DNA of 64,000 bases from Flavobacteriaceae bacterium UBA3159 (lineage in GTDB: Bacteria > Bacteroidota > Bacteroidia > Flavobacteriales > Flavobacteriaceae): the NCBI GenBank assembly GCA_002364535.1, contig DEYL01000054.1, forward strand, positions 26,434 through 90,433. Direction: 5' to 3'. Shown here in pieces: positions 1 through 8,659 of the stretch. The position numbers and the translations under genes are program-made. Below the pieces are notes generated by a model, which did not search any database, was not told the DNA's origin, and was given only the letters and a program-made list of their open reading frames with translations. The number at the start of each line of letters is the position of its first letter. Position 1 is the first letter of the stretch.

Positions 1-717
1 GGAATGGGTGATGGCCAAGTGAACTGCGTAGTGAGAGATTTGAAGATAAAAAGGCTTATTATTTTTTGTTTGAGTTTCGATAAAATCATTTGATCTTTGG
101 GTCAAGGAGAAAATTAATTTTGGATCATTGTAGGCTTTGGGCCAGGCTTCTCCCATGGGAAAAGGAATGTCTTTACCCTCTTTTTGAAGGGTTTTCTTTC
201 CCCCTCCAGTATTGTTTGATGTGAGCCCATCGCTGAAATCATAACCCATTTCCTCAGGGGTAAAATTATCGTAGCGGGCATCCCATTTCCCAAAATGAGC
301 GGTAACGTATGCAGGGTCTACCATTTTTAGAATTTTGGGTATAGTCATCTGTTTTCTAAATGTCTTTGTCCAATTCTCCCTGTCTTTTTGATATTCGTGC
401 TTTGCAGGAGTCAACCCGGTTAATATGCTTTTTCTGGTAGGTGAGCAAAAGGGCGCGGGTGAGTATCCATTGGTCATGCGCATACCATTGTTTGCTAATC
501 GTTCCATATTGGGAGTTTGATAGTAGTCGCTTTTGGAGCGCGGATCATTTGGATCGGCTAAAAAAGAGGTTCCAACCCAACTTTGATCATCGGTTAGGAT
601 CACAATAAAGTTTGGTTTTCTCTCATTCGCCTTTTGACCATAACAAGATGAAAATACAAAAATGAATGTTACAAAAATTATATTCACATTATTTGAATAT
701 TTTGCAAGGGTTTTCAT
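1..717 (-). CDS. S1-type sulfatase lipoprotein, C-terminus beyond window edge
   Basis: The frame is open from an ATG at 717 to base 1, so only the first 239 codons are visible. The product begins with a lipoprotein signal ending FSSC (Cys25), then the metal-binding strand ILTDDQ near residue 40 and the formylglycine motif CSPTRKSILTG with Cys91 as the residue to be converted. The HFGKWD motif seen in S1 sulfatases follows near residue 160. This is a Cys-type (FGE- or anSME-matured) arylsulfatase-fold enzyme that would remove sulfate esters from glycans at the cell surface or in the periplasm. The motif has Thr where most members have Ser (C-x-P-T-R). It lies at the downstream end of the polysaccharide locus, on the same strand as the SusC/SusD pairs. 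Substrate cannot be told. Confidence 0.9.
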   Translation of the reverse strand, partial: MKTLAKYSNNVNIIFVTFIFVFSSCYGQKANERKPNFIVILTDDQSWVGTSFLADPNDPRSKSDYYQTPNMERLANNGMRMTNGYSPAPFCSPTRKSILTGLTPAKHEYQKDRENWTKTFRKQMTIPKILKMVDPAYVTAHFGKWDARYDNFTPEEMGYDFSDGLTSNNTGGGKKTLQKEGKDIPFPMGEAWPKAYNDPKLIFSLTQRSNDFIETQTKNNKPFYLQISHYAVHLAITHS

Positions 718-823
718 CTGTTTAAATCTTTCTTAATTCTGGTTCACCTAATTTCAAATGCATTTAAAATTAGTTCTAAAAACCCTTAAATCATAATTTT
801 TAAAGATATAAACTAATGAATTT

Positions 824-2023
824 TTATTGGTTTAATATAGCATTGTAAACATGATTTTCAAAAATTTCTCTACGTGAGTAATGCCAGCCTTTCATTTGTG
901 TCATCAGTATCATTATCATTTCCTCCTTCGGGTCAATTCTAAAATAAGGTCCCCAAGATCCAAACCAGCCATAACTTCCCTGGCTGCCAGGAAAAGGATA
1001 TGCTTTAATATTTTTAATCACATTAAATGTAAAGCCGAATCCAATAGCATTATTGGGTTTATGATTGTCATTACTACGTTTGGTGTTCTTGATTAACTTC
1101 AGTTGGTCACTGGTCATTAATGCTACCGTTTTTGGTTCTAAAATTGTAGTTCCTTTATAGGTCCCTTTGTTCAACAGCATCCTACAAAAAATAGAAAAAT
1201 CCAGCATGGTAGAGGCCAAACCTCCCGCGGGATTATAAAAGGTTACGTTATGTGTGTATGGCGAGCTCATTGGGTGATCAATTAAGCTGTGATACCCAGG
1301 TCTTTCTAAAAAATAACCCGATGCAAGACGATGGTGTTTCTCCTTGGGAATTTCAAAAAAAGTATCTTGCATGTTAAGGGGGTCGAAAATCTCTTTTTTT
1401 AAAAAAACATCGATTTTCTGTCCGGTTAGTTTTTCAATTAGATAAGCCCCTATGCTGACTGAGGGCCCGTATATCCATAAGGTTCCTGGTTCTGCAGCGA
1501 GTGGAATTTCACTCATCCTCTTTACCTCTGTCTCCAAATCAAAGGAGGGGTTGAATTTTAATACATCAAATTCCTTTCTCAACGCAGGGTATGTTTTTCC
1601 AATACCAGTGGTATGTCTTAGAACATCTATCACGCGAATAGGTTTTGAAGCAGGTTTGAGCGTTCCATCTGCTTGATATACCATTGGGTTTTTATATTCT
1701 GGAATATAGAGACCAATGGGATCCTCTAACTCAAAATATCCCTTTTCATATAGCTTCATTATTGCTACAGCAACAATGCATTTAGTCATGGAGGCGATTC
1801 TATGAATACTGTTTTGCTGAAGTAGTTTGCCCTCCTTAAGGTTGTCATGACCATATAAATCGGTATGAATTACTTTTCCTCCTTTTATGATCAATGTTTG
1901 AAATCCAACTAATTCACCGTCGGAAACAAATTGGCGCATCCTTTGATCTAACTTTTCAAAATTGTATTGAGCAGAAAGGTAAAGGCTGAAAAAAGTGAAT
2001 AGAAATATGAATAGTCGTCTCAT
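824..2023 (-). CDS. Secreted serine hydrolase, beta-lactamase/EstB family
   Basis: A 399-residue protein with a signal peptide of about 19 residues ending LSAQ. It has the beta-lactamase-fold nucleophile motif S-M-T-K (Ser78, Lys81), a tyrosine motif YGP (Tyr185) in place of Y-x-N, and the C-terminal WFGSWGPYFRIDP-like block typical of class C-like esterases and peptidases. Such proteins in polysaccharide loci usually act as esterases (for example on acetyl groups) rather than antibiotic resistance enzymes. It lies downstream of the SusC/SusD operon beyond an intrinsic terminator and about 100 bp upstream of the edge sulfatase on the same strand. The reaction is not known from sequence; family assignment is secure. 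Confidence 0.85.
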   Translation of the reverse strand: MRRLFIFLFTFFSLYLSAQYNFEKLDQRMRQFVSDGELVGFQTLIIKGGKVIHTDLYGHDNLKEGKLLQQNSIHRIASMTKCIVAVAIMKLYEKGYFELEDPIGLYIPEYKNPMVYQADGTLKPASKPIRVIDVLRHTTGIGKTYPALRKEFDVLKFNPSFDLETEVKRMSEIPLAAEPGTLWIYGPSVSIGAYLIEKLTGQKIDVFLKKEIFDPLNMQDTFFEIPKEKHHRLASGYFLERPGYHSLIDHPMSSPYTHNVTFYNPAGGLASTMLDFSIFCRMLLNKGTYKGTTILEPKTVALMTSDQLKLIKNTKRSNDNHKPNNAIGFGFTFNVIKNIKAYPFPGSQGSYGWFGSWGPYFRIDPKEEMIMILMTQMKGWHYSRREIFENHVYNAILNQ

Positions 2024-2065
2024 ACTGTAAAACTAAATAGTAAATTGTATAATTAAAAATATAAA

Positions 2066-2101
2066 AAAACCCGTTTTTGTTTGAAATCAAAAACGGGTTT
2101 T
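2066..2101 (-). terminator. Intrinsic terminator after SusD
   Basis: A perfect 14-bp inverted repeat (2066-2079 and 2088-2101) around an 8-base loop, with A-rich and T-rich flanks. It sits 18 bp beyond the stop of the SusD gene ending at 2119 and so closes the first SusC/SusD transcript before the serine hydrolase gene. Confidence 0.85.
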
Positions 2102-2118
2102 AAAGAATATTAATCTAA

Positions 2119-3969
2119 TTAGTATCCAGGGTTCTGACTTACATCATTTGTTGCTAGATCAATTTCAGATAGTGGAATAGGTCTTAAATAGTGGTATTCT
2201 TCAATATAATTGAGGGCACCTATCCATGGATTGAATGCTTTACTTCTACTAATTAAAGTAGCTGTTCTTTTAAGGTCATACCATCTTAGTCCCTCTCCCA
2301 TAAACTCACGTGCTCTTTCATCCATAATCATTTCAATTGTAACAGAACCTGATGCTCGGTAGCTTTTGGCGGCAGTTGAACTTAAATCATTTGGGTCAGC
2401 AGCCATATCGGCATCAGCACCAGATCCACCAACTGCACGATCAACAACTGCATTATAATAATCAGAAGCCGAACCGATAGATCCATTACTAGCTCCCTTA
2501 ACAATTGCCTCAGCAGCTATAAGGTATGCCTCTGAAGATCTCATAAGGGGTTGGTCAAACTCTCCAAACCCGTTACCATAGTCGATACCTGGCTCCCAAA
2601 ACTTCCACATCATTGGGTGTTTACTGTTGTTGTGATAATTAGATTCATCTATTTTTCCGAGCTGGTCAACATTAATTACGGCGTAATCCATATTTCCTCC
2701 TACATCCTTTCCTCTCTCTGCTAGGGTAGTCGCTGGATTATTCCAATCTCTATACTCGACAACTACATCGCCCTTTTTGATATCAATGGCAGCGACACCA
2801 TCTGCAGGAACAAAACCAGGATTATCAACGACAGCATAAACCTTTTCAACAAAGTTTAAATGATATCTTGTATCAGTCTCAGGATCAAAAAGTCTCCAAA
2901 CACCAGGGACAGTAGTATGAATACCCAATTGTCTGTTGTAGTCAGATGTTCTGCCTGGACTACCAGGACATTCATCATGAGATCCTCCAAAAATACTATG
3001 TGCATTATTACCCCAATCAGATGAAATTCCTTCCCCACCAGCTGAATAAGAGTCTTCCCCAACACTAGTAAGTGGACTATTGGAATATTGAACAGAGAAT
3101 ATTGTTTCAGTATTTTTGTAATTTTGATTACCAGGTTCATGACTTTGATTTGTTACATCTTCATTCTTTTTTGGAAAAATATCTTTATAATTGTCAACCA
3201 TAGGGTGGGCAGCTATTACTTTATCAGCATACTCTCTTGCAGATGTGAAATCAGCAGGAGTTCCACCTAAGGCATTCTGAAAATTCCAACCTCTAGTTAA
3301 ATAAACCCTTGCAAGTAGATGTTGAGCTGCTCCTTTGTTGGCTCTACCATAATCAGATGCAGCTGGGGGTAAAGCTGCTTCAGCTTCAGTCAAATCAGTA
3401 ATTATTTGAGAGTAAACCTCCGCGGAAGGAACTCTAATTACTTCTTTGCTGGCACCAGTTGTTTCTTCGAGTGGCATAGGAATATCACCAAATTGCTGAA
3501 CTAAAGAAAATAAGCAGTAAGATCTTATAAATTTCGCTTCCGCAACTCTTATAGATAAGGTATTAGCATATGAACCGGTATTTTCAACTTTATCTGAACG
3601 TGATATAACAGTGTTTGCTCTATTTAAGGCTTTATAATGATAAACCCAAAAGTCTTCAACTTCAGATACACCAGAGGTGAATTCAGGTCCATATACGTCA
3701 ATGTTAACATTAGGTTCAGTACCAACATTTCTAAAACCACCACTACGTGAAAAAATATCAGTTCCATTTAGAGTTAGTGCCCTAAGTTGAGCTATAGGTC
3801 TTAAAAGCGGATAAATTGACTTACTCAAATCTTCAAAACCGGAAGGAGTAGAAAAATAATCTCCAGCAGTTTGATTTGAAATGCTTTCCTCTTTAAGTAT
3901 AGATTCAGGCTCGCAACTCATTGCAACCAATAAAGAGAAAGCGATTAAAATTTTATTTAATGTTTTCAT
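2119..3969 (-). CDS. SusD-like glycan-binding lipoprotein (RagB/SusD family)
   Basis: Surface lipoprotein that binds oligosaccharide and caps the partner SusC transporter. The start is set at the ATG at 3969, 10 codons inside the longest frame, because it gives a clean lipoprotein signal (hydrophobic stretch then LVAMSC, Cys19). The 616-residue protein has the TPR-rich N-terminal half (residues about 80-260) and the C-terminal SusD signature of a stretch with RAREFMGEGLRWYDLKR, followed by the terminal NPGY tail. It is 48 bp downstream of its SusC partner. At over 600 residues it is longer than the second SusD in the locus (482), so the two pairs probably handle different ligands. Confidence 0.95.
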   Translation of the reverse strand: MKTLNKILIAFSLLVAMSCEPESILKEESISNQTAGDYFSTPSGFEDLSKSIYPLLRPIAQLRALTLNGTDIFSRSGGFRNVGTEPNVNIDVYGPEFTSGVSEVEDFWVYHYKALNRANTVISRSDKVENTGSYANTLSIRVAEAKFIRSYCLFSLVQQFGDIPMPLEETTGASKEVIRVPSAEVYSQIITDLTEAEAALPPAASDYGRANKGAAQHLLARVYLTRGWNFQNALGGTPADFTSAREYADKVIAAHPMVDNYKDIFPKKNEDVTNQSHEPGNQNYKNTETIFSVQYSNSPLTSVGEDSYSAGGEGISSDWGNNAHSIFGGSHDECPGSPGRTSDYNRQLGIHTTVPGVWRLFDPETDTRYHLNFVEKVYAVVDNPGFVPADGVAAIDIKKGDVVVEYRDWNNPATTLAERGKDVGGNMDYAVINVDQLGKIDESNYHNNSKHPMMWKFWEPGIDYGNGFGEFDQPLMRSSEAYLIAAEAIVKGASNGSIGSASDYYNAVVDRAVGGSGADADMAADPNDLSSTAAKSYRASGSVTIEMIMDERAREFMGEGLRWYDLKRTATLISRSKAFNPWIGALNYIEEYHYLRPIPLSEIDLATNDVSQNPGY

Positions 3970-4017
3970 TTGTTTTATAATTTCTTTTAAACTTTTCATC
4001 GTATCGCTGATTTAGAA

Positions 4018-7000
4018 TTAAAAATTAATGTTAACCCCAAACAATACTGTAAGAGCAGGGAGATCATCATCATTTCCTCCTGAATTATATTCAGGGTCAA
4101 AGGATAGGAAATCAGTGAAAACAAATGGGTTTTGTACTTGACCATAAAGTCTAAATCTTGAAACTCCAAGTTCACTCAAAATCTGACTAGGTAAGCTGTA
4201 TCCCATTGTAACATCTGAAATTCTAACAAAATCTGCTAATTGGTAACTCAATCCAACTCTAGAAGTACCTCCCTTACTTTCGTTTTTACTATTTAATCCC
4301 GGACCAGTGACCGGATTAAAGTATGTATTACTTGGATTATCAGGAGTCCAATAATCAATGTCTGCAGATCTATTGTAACGATCACTTGCAATATCACCGT
4401 ATGTACCATTCAAGAATGCATTTGAATACATTTGACCTTGCCTAGTATACACAAAAAAGGACATATCCCAGTTTTTATAATTGAACTGGTTTCTCAAACC
4501 AGCGGTCCAATCTGGAGTACCCTTACCAACTATCATTCTATCATCAGAATTAATTTTTTTATCACCATTGAGATCACGAATTCTAATTTGTCCTGGTTCT
4601 TGGCCAAATTCAGCTGCTTCAGCCTCCTGTCCAAGTTGCCAAATGCCCTCAAACTTATAACTATAATAAGCTCTTACGGACTCTCCAACAAATCGTTTAT
4701 TTCCTATGTCCTCGGTCAGACCACCTGCTAGCTTTACAACTTTATCGTCATTAGCGGTAAAAGTTAAGTTAGAAGACCATTTGAAATCTCCTTTACTTAA
4801 ATTAACAGAGTTAAGTGAGACTTCAATACCACTATTTTCAATTTCTCCCACGTTATCCAGTACATTATTAAATCCTGTGGAATTTGGAACTTTATCATCT
4901 AAAATTAAATCTTCAGTATTTCTTTTGTAATATTCAACTGTTCCACTTAGTTTAATGATACTTAAAGAAAAGTCTAAACCAAAATTAATCTCTTTACTCC
5001 TCTCCCAAACAACTCCTTGATTTGCAAGACTGTTTATTGTGTAACCCAACGCAGGATTTCCACCAAAATCGTAGAAGGTCTGAAAAATATTTGATTGAGT
5101 GGCATATGGACTAATACTTGCATTATTTCCAACTTCTCCATAACTAGCTCTTAGTTTTAAGTTATCAAAAACTCCAAGTTCTTGAACAAATGATTCATCA
5201 GACATTCTCCAGCCAATCGCGGCTGATGGGAAAAAAGCCCATTTGTTTCCATCAGCTAATTGAGATGCTCCATCACGTCGGCCAGTAATAGTTATTAAAT
5301 ATTTACCATCAAAACCATAATTAACTCTCCCCATGTAAGAAACAATTGAATAATCAGTTAGGTTTGAACCATAACTAGTAACTGTTGCTCCAGTTCCAAG
5401 ACTATGCCATAGTGAACTATAAGGAAGATCCTCTACACCAATATTCATTGATTCATTATACTCTTCAAATACACTGAATAGAGCTGTTGCGTCTATAGAA
5501 TGTTTTCCAAATTGCTTTGTGTAGCTAAGGGTGTTATCAACAGTATAATTGGAAGCTTTGTTTTGAATTGTTGACCCTATTGGACTTCTTGATCCTTTAC
5601 GTGATTTAGTGTAGGTTCCTCTAAATTCTCCTTCTCTCTGATTATTTGTGTATGCTGAGTATGAAGTTTTTAATTTTAAATCTGGAAATAATTCATATTC
5701 GAGATACACATTAGCAATCATTGAGTTAGACTTTCTTTGTCTTTGAAAGTTATCAGGATCAATTTCAATCAATGGATTAATTACCTGAGAGTCGTTAATA
5801 CCCATATAGAAAGCTAAATCACCTACAGGGCCAAAATTAGTGTCACGTTTATTTGGTTCAACGATATTATCAAAATAAGGAGTACCGGTTGGTCTTGCTC
5901 TCATTGCAGACCTTACCGCTTCTGTGGATCCCCAATTTCTTTCATTTTCGGTAACATAAGCAGTAAATCCAACTTTAAATTTATCTGATACCTTACTTTC
6001 AATACCTGCGTTCAAACTTAACCGGCCATAATCAGCATTGCTAACAAGTCCCTCCTCTAATTGTTTACCAGCTGAAAAATTATAAGTTGTTGAATCAGAT
6101 CCACCTGAAACTGAAATAGTATGATTTTGTTGAATAGCATCACGTGTTACCAAATCTAAAAAATCAGTGGTGATCCCATTATTTATATTGTACATTTCTT
6201 GAGCGGTAAAACCTCTACCGAACCTATCCTCATTTTTATATAATTCATAGAATTGCTTTGAACTCAATAGATCTGGAATGTGAGCCTTTGTTTTAACTCC
6301 ATAATAACCATTGTAAGACACACTAGGTTTTCCTGATGCACCTTTTTTAGTAGTTACGATAATAACCCCATTTGCTCCACGAGCACCGTAAACAGCAGTA
6401 GAGGAAGCATCTTTAAGAACATCAATAGTCTGAATATCTCCTGGATTAATATCATTGATATTAGCTCCCATAATACCGTCAACGACTACTAAAGGTCTTG
6501 TTTTTTCGTCATCAAAATTATTTAGACCTCTAATATTAATGTCGAAATCGTTCCCAGGTCTGCTTTTTGTCTTGGTAACCACCACACCAGCAACTTGTCC
6601 CTGGAGGGACGCAGCAGCTTGAATGGGGTTAGCTCTCTGAATAACTTCAGTTTTAATCTGGGCAATTGCTCCAGTTAAATCTCTTTTTTTAATAGATCCA
6701 TAGCCTGTTAAAACAACCTCCTCTAGCTCGTCAGAGCCCATTTCCAAAGAAATATTAAATGATTCTGCTTTTGACACTTCAATTTCCTTATCTAAAAATC
6801 CAACAAATGAAAATGTTAGAAAGTCAGATTCTGACGCTTCAATTGAATAATTTCCATCAAAATCTGTTGAAGTGCCTGATTCAGTTCCTTTGACTAATAC
6901 ATTAACTCCTGGCAAAGGAACTCCTGATTCGTCGGTGACGATTCCAGATACAGTCCTCTGAGCATACACAAAATTTGTTATTATTAATGCAAATACAAGG

Positions 7001-7029
7001 GGAACAATTTTGTAGTTAAATTGTTTCAT
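4018..7029 (-). CDS. SusC-like TonB-dependent outer-membrane transporter
   Basis: A 1003-residue TonB-dependent receptor for oligosaccharide import. The start at 7029 is preferred over one 12 codons upstream because the peptide then begins with a standard signal ending FVYAQ. Order of domains: carboxypeptidase-D-like regulatory domain (residues about 25-110, with GVPLPGVNVLVKG), a TonB-box-like stretch LEEVVLTGYG, the plug (about 115-230, with VVDGIMG and YGARGANGVI), then a beta-barrel to the C-terminus. It forms a two-gene operon with the SusD gene downstream, separated from the other SusC/SusD pair by a terminator. No N-terminal extension for an anti-sigma factor is present. Confidence 0.96.
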   Translation of the reverse strand: MKQFNYKIVPLVFALIITNFVYAQRTVSGIVTDESGVPLPGVNVLVKGTESGTSTDFDGNYSIEASESDFLTFSFVGFLDKEIEVSKAESFNISLEMGSDELEEVVLTGYGSIKKRDLTGAIAQIKTEVIQRANPIQAAASLQGQVAGVVVTKTKSRPGNDFDINIRGLNNFDDEKTRPLVVVDGIMGANINDINPGDIQTIDVLKDASSTAVYGARGANGVIIVTTKKGASGKPSVSYNGYYGVKTKAHIPDLLSSKQFYELYKNEDRFGRGFTAQEMYNINNGITTDFLDLVTRDAIQQNHTISVSGGSDSTTYNFSAGKQLEEGLVSNADYGRLSLNAGIESKVSDKFKVGFTAYVTENERNWGSTEAVRSAMRARPTGTPYFDNIVEPNKRDTNFGPVGDLAFYMGINDSQVINPLIEIDPDNFQRQRKSNSMIANVYLEYELFPDLKLKTSYSAYTNNQREGEFRGTYTKSRKGSRSPIGSTIQNKASNYTVDNTLSYTKQFGKHSIDATALFSVFEEYNESMNIGVEDLPYSSLWHSLGTGATVTSYGSNLTDYSIVSYMGRVNYGFDGKYLITITGRRDGASQLADGNKWAFFPSAAIGWRMSDESFVQELGVFDNLKLRASYGEVGNNASISPYATQSNIFQTFYDFGGNPALGYTINSLANQGVVWERSKEINFGLDFSLSIIKLSGTVEYYKRNTEDLILDDKVPNSTGFNNVLDNVGEIENSGIEVSLNSVNLSKGDFKWSSNLTFTANDDKVVKLAGGLTEDIGNKRFVGESVRAYYSYKFEGIWQLGQEAEAAEFGQEPGQIRIRDLNGDKKINSDDRMIVGKGTPDWTAGLRNQFNYKNWDMSFFVYTRQGQMYSNAFLNGTYGDIASDRYNRSADIDYWTPDNPSNTYFNPVTGPGLNSKNESKGGTSRVGLSYQLADFVRISDVTMGYSLPSQILSELGVSRFRLYGQVQNPFVFTDFLSFDPEYNSGGNDDDLPALTVLFGVNINF

Positions 7030-7146
7030 ATTAATTATTTTAGATTTATTTAGTTTACTAGTCATTAAATTTAATTCCTATTAAAAAAATTATTGTTTTT
7101 TTACCGTAAAAATACTGTTTTGAATAGATATAATGTAAAAGAAATT

Positions 7147-7184
7147 AAAAAAAGGGTTTTAAAATTCCTCTAAACCCTTTTTTT
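7147..7184 (-). terminator. Intrinsic terminator between the two SusC/SusD operons
   Basis: Perfect 13-bp arms (7147-7159 and 7172-7184) with a GGG/CCC core flanked by A and T tracts. It lies 16 bp past the stop of the SusD gene ending at 7200, so the two SusC/SusD pairs are likely separate transcripts. A long run of T on the other side makes it potentially bidirectional. Confidence 0.85.
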
Positions 7185-7199
7185 AATTTTTTTTTACTA

Positions 7200-8648
7200 C
7201 TAATATCCTGGATTTTGGGATAGTATTGAAGGATCATTAACCTTCAAAATTTCAGCTTCAGGAATACCAAAAAGTCTTTTTACGGAACTGTAAGGGTATG
7301 CGGATAGAGCAAAAGCTGATAAAACTACCTCATCTTTTCCTGTTCTTAAAAGGTCCCACCAACGATTACTCTCACCAGCAAACTCAAATCTCCTTTCATT
7401 TATAATAGCATCTAAAAAAGAAGACTGACTAGAGAGCTCAGTGGAAGTTAAATCAGCTAATCCAGCTCTTGTTCTTACTTCATTTAATATGCTAAATGCC
7501 TCAGCACTAGGATAGCTTTCACTATTTAATATTTCAGCATAAAGCATTTTAACATCTGTATACCTTACTATTGGAATATCAACGCCCCATTCTTGGAAAG
7601 TAGCTGGTGAATTGTTTTTTGCATATTTAATCCAAAAACGATCATCAGCAACAAATTCACCATCCTCTGTTGATGTCCATCCATTTTGAATGGTTAGATC
7701 TCTTCTCAAATCACCTGTTTCATATGAAAACCACAAATCATCACTTACCATTTGTTTTCGGGTAACTCCATTTAATGGAACTTCAGCAGCCATTTTGGGA
7801 ACTTGCTGAGGTTGACCATTTCCCATACCTGCAACTGTCTTGTCATATTGTATAGAGAAAACAACATGAGGTCCGTTATCATTTGATTCTTTAAAGAGTT
7901 CAGCATAATCTGATTGCATTGAAAATTTACCACTATCTATTATTGATTTGAGATGAGGTTTAGCTGAGGTATAATTTCCCTGTTGAATGTATGCTTTTGC
8001 AGCCATACCGTTTGCAGAATAAATTGTTGGACGCCCTTTATCATTTTGATTACTACTTAGACCAGCTGATGGATTAGAAATAGCCTCAAATTCAGAAGTA
8101 ACAAATGCATAAACTTCAGCAAGTGCTGTTCTTCCAACTGTAAAACTTTCCTCCAACCCTACAGGTTTCAATACCAAGGGTACGTCTCCGAAATGTCTTA
8201 CTAACTCATAATACATAAGGGCCCTTAAAAATCTAGCTTGTGCAATATGACTTTGTTTTTGAGCATAGTCCTCGATATCTTCAGATTTTTGTATAACTAT
8301 ATTTACACGATTTATGATTGAGTAACACGTGTTCCAAATATCAGTTGATACTTGAGAACCAGCATTTTCATTATATTGAGATATGTTTAACTCTAAATTA
8401 TTTGCATATCCTTGAGTCTGTGACGAATTATCTCCCCTCCATATTGCAGCTCTTATCATCATTTCATCATAGAGTGAATTCAAAGATGAATAAGCACCAG
8501 TTAACGCTTGATCTATTTGAATTGATGATTGATAGAAGTTTCCGGTAGTCAACTGTGAAATCGGAGCTAAATCTAAATCTTCTTCATCACAACCAATAAA
8601 TACTGTTGTAATTATTAAGCTGTAAAATAAAATTCTAAATTTTTTCAT
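7200..8648 (-). CDS. SusD-like glycan-binding lipoprotein
   Basis: A 482-residue RagB/SusD-family surface lipoprotein. The signal ends VFIGC (Cys20). The N-terminal TPR region carries the usual RVNIVIQKSEDI helix and an RFLRALMYYELVRHFGDVPLV block; the C-terminal half ends with the family motif ERRFEFAGESNRWWDLLRTGK and an NPGY tail. It starts 11 bp after its SusC partner, consistent with one transcript, and is followed by a strong terminator. It would bind polysaccharide or oligosaccharide at the cell surface. Confidence 0.95.
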   Translation of the reverse strand: MKKFRILFYSLIITTVFIGCDEEDLDLAPISQLTTGNFYQSSIQIDQALTGAYSSLNSLYDEMMIRAAIWRGDNSSQTQGYANNLELNISQYNENAGSQVSTDIWNTCYSIINRVNIVIQKSEDIEDYAQKQSHIAQARFLRALMYYELVRHFGDVPLVLKPVGLEESFTVGRTALAEVYAFVTSEFEAISNPSAGLSSNQNDKGRPTIYSANGMAAKAYIQQGNYTSAKPHLKSIIDSGKFSMQSDYAELFKESNDNGPHVVFSIQYDKTVAGMGNGQPQQVPKMAAEVPLNGVTRKQMVSDDLWFSYETGDLRRDLTIQNGWTSTEDGEFVADDRFWIKYAKNNSPATFQEWGVDIPIVRYTDVKMLYAEILNSESYPSAEAFSILNEVRTRAGLADLTSTELSSQSSFLDAIINERRFEFAGESNRWWDLLRTGKDEVVLSAFALSAYPYSSVKRLFGIPEAEILKVNDPSILSQNPGY

Positions 8649-8659
8649 TTTTATATATT